The position numbers and the translations under genes were made by a program. DNA of 54,002 nucleotides from Photobacterium alginatilyticum (GTDB taxonomy: Bacteria; Pseudomonadota; Gammaproteobacteria; Enterobacterales; Vibrionaceae), in NCBI RefSeq assembly GCF_009910675.1, contig NZ_RSEJ01000036.1:1-54002 (forward strand), read 5' to 3'. The notes under the pieces were generated by a model. That model was not told where the DNA came from. It ran no database searches and saw nothing but the letters and a program-made list of their open reading frames with translations. The first letter of the stretch is position 1, and each line of letters starts with the position of its first letter. Shown one piece after another: positions 51,071 through 54,002 of the stretch.

Positions 51071-51541
51071 ATGCCACGTCGTCGCGTAATCGGTCAGCGT
51101 AAGATCCTTCCAGATCCAAAGTTCAAATCTGAGCTGCTGGCAAAATTCGTTAACATCCTAATGGTTGACGGTAAAAAATCTACTGCTGAGAAAATTGTTT
51201 ACACTGCACTTGATGCAATGGCTGAGAAGTCAGGTGAAGAACACCTAGCAGTATTCGAAAAAGCTCTTGAAAATGTACGCCCTGCGGTAGAGGTTAAATC
51301 TCGCCGTGTTGGTGGTTCAACTTACCAGGTGCCTGTAGAAGTACGTCCAGTACGTCGTAACGCACTAGCTATGCGTTGGTTGGTTGAAGCTGCGCGCAAG
51401 CGTGGTGAAAAATCTATGGCTCAGCGTCTTGCTGCAGAAATGCTAGACGCGGCTGACAACAAAGGTTCTGCTGTTAAGAAACGTGAAGACGTTCACCGTA
51501 TGGCAGACGCGAACAAAGCGTTCGCACATTACCGCTGGTAA
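51071..51541 (+). CDS. rpsG: 30S ribosomal protein S7
   Basis: The 156-residue S7 begins MPRRRVIGQRKILPDPKF and matches the family over its length. It initiates assembly of the 30S head and contacts the E-site tRNA. It is second in the str operon and usually its translational autoregulator. Confidence 0.99.
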   Translation: MPRRRVIGQRKILPDPKFKSELLAKFVNILMVDGKKSTAEKIVYTALDAMAEKSGEEHLAVFEKALENVRPAVEVKSRRVGGSTYQVPVEVRPVRRNALAMRWLVEAARKRGEKSMAQRLAAEMLDAADNKGSAVKKREDVHRMADANKAFAHYRW

Positions 51542-51619
51542 TACCGACTTGGCGCAGCAAGCCTGGCTTGCTGCGCCTAAACCATACTCTAAGGTTAACC
51601 TTAGTAAGAGGATACAGCC

Positions 51620-53716
51620 GTGGCTCGTAAAACGCCTATCGAGCGCTACCGTAATATTGGTATTTGTGCTCACGTTGACGCCGGTAAAACAACAACTACC
51701 GAGCGTATTCTGTTTTATACAGGCCTGTCTCACAAGATTGGTGAGGTTCACGACGGCGCTGCTACCATGGACTGGATGGAGCAGGAGCAGGAACGTGGTA
51801 TCACTATCACTTCTGCTGCTACTACTACGTTCTGGCGTGGTATGGAAGCTCAGTTTCCTGAGCACCGCGTTAACATCATTGACACCCCGGGACACGTTGA
51901 CTTCACCATTGAAGTAGAACGTTCTCTGCGTGTACTTGATGGTGCAGTTGTAGTTTTCTGTGGTTCTTCGGGTGTTGAACCTCAGTCTGAGACCGTATGG
52001 CGTCAGGCTGACAAGTACGAAGTACCGCGTATGGTTTTCGTCAACAAGATGGACCGAGCTGGTGCAGACTTCCTACGCGTTGTCGACCAGATCAAGAACC
52101 GTCTTGGTGCGAATCCAGTGCCAATCCAGCTAAATATTGGTGCTGAAGAAGAATTTAAAGGTGTGGTTGACCTGATCAAGATGAAGACCATCAACTGGTC
52201 GGAAGAAGATCAAGGCACAACATTCACCTATGAAGACATTCCAGCAGAGATGCAAGACCTTGCTGATGAATGGCGCATGAACTTAGTTGAATCAGCTGCC
52301 GAGGCATCTGAAGAGCTAATGGATAAGTACCTTGAAGAAGGTGAGCTGTCTGAAGAAGATATCAAGGCAGGTCTACGTCAGCGTACACTAAACAACGAAA
52401 TTGTTCTGGCAACTTGTGGTTCTGCATTCAAGAACAAAGGTGTTCAGGCAGTACTGGATGCGGTTATCGAATTCCTGCCGTCTCCTACGGAAGTTAAAGC
52501 TATCCGTGGTGAAGATGAGCTGGGTAACGAAATCGAGCGTCACTCAAGCGATGACGAACCATTCTCAGCGCTTGCGTTCAAGATCGCAACAGACCCGTTC
52601 GTTGGTAACCTGACTTTCATGCGCGTTTACTCGGGTGTTGTGAACTCTGGTGATTCAGTCTACAACTCTGTTAAAGAGAAGCGTGAACGTTTCGGTCGTA
52701 TCGTACAGATGCACGCGAACAAACGTGAAGAGATCAAGGAAATCCGCGCCGGTGATATCGCCGCGGCGATTGGTCTCAAAAACGTAACTACTGGTGACAC
52801 GCTGTGCGATCAGGATCATAAAGTGATTCTTGAGCGCATGGAATTCCCGGAACCAGTAATTCAGATCGCGGTAGAGCCGCGTTCTCAAGCTGACCAGGAA
52901 AAAATGGGTATCGCGCTGGGTAAACTAGCGGCAGAGGACCCGTCTTTCCGCGTAGAAACCGACGATGAGTCTGGCCAGACGCTAATCTCTGGCATGGGTG
53001 AACTTCACCTGGATATCATCGTTGATCGTATGAAACGTGAATTCAGCGTTGAATGTAACGTGGGTAAACCTCAGGTTGCATACCGTGAGACCATCCGTGG
53101 TCGCACGGAAGTTGAAGGCAAGTTCGTACGTCAGTCTGGTGGCCGCGGTCAGTTTGGTCACGTATGGCTTAAGATCGAACCATCGGAGCCTGGTGAAGGC
53201 TTCGTCTTCGTGGACGAAATTGTGGGTGGTGTTGTACCGAAAGAATTTATCGGTGCGGTATCGAAGGGTGTCGAAGAGCAGATGAACAATGGTGTACTTG
53301 CCGGTTACCCGGTACTGGACGTCAAAGCGACTCTGTATGATGGCTCTTACCATGATGTTGACTCGAGTGAAATGGCGTTTAAGATCGCAGGTTCAATGGC
53401 ATTCAGGAAAGGTGCGCTAGAAGCAAATCCGGTAATTCTTGAGCCAATGATGAAAGTTGAAGTAACTACTCCGGAAGACTGGATGGGTGATGTTGTCGGT
53501 GACCTTAACCGTCGTCGCGGCATGATCGAAGGTATGGAAGAAGGGCCAGCAGGCCTGAAGATTGTCCGTGCCCAGGTACCGCTTTCAGAGATGTTCGGTT
53601 ACGCAACAGATCTTCGCTCTGCTACTCAGGGTCGTGCTTCTTATTCTATGGAATTCAGTGACTACGCTGAAGTGCCGAAGAATGTTGCAGACCGAATTAT
53701 TGCAGAACGCTCTTAA
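51620..53716 (+). CDS. fusA: Elongation factor G
   Basis: The 698-residue GTPase drives translocation. Its G-domain motifs are AHVDAGKTTTTERIL (G1), IDTPGHVDF (G3) and NKMDRAG (G4), with domains II-V following. No fusidic-acid-type changes were assessed. A GTG start (gtggctcgt) follows AAGAGGA. Confidence 0.98.
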   Translation: MARKTPIERYRNIGICAHVDAGKTTTTERILFYTGLSHKIGEVHDGAATMDWMEQEQERGITITSAATTTFWRGMEAQFPEHRVNIIDTPGHVDFTIEVERSLRVLDGAVVVFCGSSGVEPQSETVWRQADKYEVPRMVFVNKMDRAGADFLRVVDQIKNRLGANPVPIQLNIGAEEEFKGVVDLIKMKTINWSEEDQGTTFTYEDIPAEMQDLADEWRMNLVESAAEASEELMDKYLEEGELSEEDIKAGLRQRTLNNEIVLATCGSAFKNKGVQAVLDAVIEFLPSPTEVKAIRGEDELGNEIERHSSDDEPFSALAFKIATDPFVGNLTFMRVYSGVVNSGDSVYNSVKEKRERFGRIVQMHANKREEIKEIRAGDIAAAIGLKNVTTGDTLCDQDHKVILERMEFPEPVIQIAVEPRSQADQEKMGIALGKLAAEDPSFRVETDDESGQTLISGMGELHLDIIVDRMKREFSVECNVGKPQVAYRETIRGRTEVEGKFVRQSGGRGQFGHVWLKIEPSEPGEGFVFVDEIVGGVVPKEFIGAVSKGVEEQMNNGVLAGYPVLDVKATLYDGSYHDVDSSEMAFKIAGSMAFRKGALEANPVILEPMMKVEVTTPEDWMGDVVGDLNRRRGMIEGMEEGPAGLKIVRAQVPLSEMFGYATDLRSATQGRASYSMEFSDYAEVPKNVADRIIAERS

Positions 53717-53767
53717 TTTGATTATTGCGTCAATCGTCGTTGACGCATAAAATACAAACTTCAGACG

Positions 53768-53792
53768 CGCCCCCTGACCTAGTAGGGGGCGT
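53768..53792 (+). repeat. Hairpin between fusA and tuf
   Basis: GCCCCCT and AGGGGGC pair around an 8-9 base loop, followed by GTATCTTAAC rather than a T-run. It is probably an mRNA processing or attenuation structure. Confidence 0.5.
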
Positions 53793-53817
53793 ATCTTAAC
53801 TAGGAAGGAACACGATC

Positions 53818-54002
53818 GTGTCTAAAGAAAAATTTGAACGTACGAAACCGCACGTTAACGTTGGTACTATCGGCCACGTTGACCACGGTAAAACTACTCT
53901 AACTGCTGCTATCTGTACTACTCTTTCAAAAGTATACGGTGGTGAAGCTAAAGACTTCGCATCTATCGATAACGCTCCAGAAGAGCGCGAGCGTGGTATC
54001 AC
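53818..54002 (+). CDS. tuf: Elongation factor Tu (5' part, cut by window end)
   Basis: The first 61 codons encode SKEKFERTKPHVNVGTIGHV and the P-loop GHVDHGKTT, unmistakably EF-Tu, which brings aminoacyl-tRNA to the ribosome. It starts with GTG behind AGGAAGGA. The gene continues beyond the window. Confidence 0.98.
   Translation, partial: MSKEKFERTKPHVNVGTIGHVDHGKTTLTAAICTTLSKVYGGEAKDFASIDNAPEERERGI

Overview
This window is a chromosomal segment of a member of the Vibrionaceae, possibly Photobacterium- or Grimontia-like. The call rests on a clear AphA quorum-sensing regulator next to ppc, a fused argH(A) gene, a hybrid peroxiredoxin-glutaredoxin beside oxyR, DUF3624 and TIGR02444 family proteins, and the gene order pilMNOPQ-aroKB-damX-dam-rpe-gph-trpS ... 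crp ... slyD-fkpA-yheO-tusDCB-rpsL-rpsG-fusA-tuf. I see no rRNA, tRNA, insertion sequence, prophage or CRISPR array. Nearly all of it is core genome, and the novelty lies mostly in the intergenic regions.

Region 1 (1-9.6 kb) holds aphA and ppc on the minus strand, then the arginine operon argC-argB-argG-argH(A) on the plus strand. The slot between ppc and argC, where vibrios usually carry a divergent argE, has no argE. It holds three 21-bp tandem repeats, a promoter overlapped by a two-box ArgR-like operator, and a 15-codon open frame with its own ribosome binding site that ends in three consecutive arginine codons. This looks like a leader peptide for arginine-responsive attenuation and is the most interesting signal in the window.

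Region 2 (9.6-16 kb) is a redox and envelope block. It contains a small DUF3624 membrane protein, a dihydrolipoamide-dehydrogenase-like flavoprotein with a Cys-rich C-terminus, a peroxiredoxin-glutaredoxin hybrid, divergent oxyR with a strong OxyR site between them, and penicillin-binding protein 1A.

Region 3 (16-28.6 kb) carries the type IV pilus assembly operon pilMNOPQ, the shikimate genes aroK and aroB, damX, dam, a DUF2970 gene, rpe, gph, trpS and pabA.

Region 4 (28.6-34 kb) is arginine and ornithine metabolism: argD/astC, astA and astD, followed by a DUF1338 putative metal-dependent oxygenase and a possible 64-residue small protein.

Region 5 (34-54 kb) follows the enterobacterial crp-to-str order: crp, yhfA, prkB, yheU, yheT, yheS, kefG-kefB, yheV, slyD, slyX, fkpA, yheO, tusDCB, rpsL, rpsG, fusA and the start of tuf. 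A MocR-type regulator divergent from a LysE-family exporter, sharing a perfect palindrome, interrupts this order. A WD40 lipoprotein sits between slyX and fkpA.
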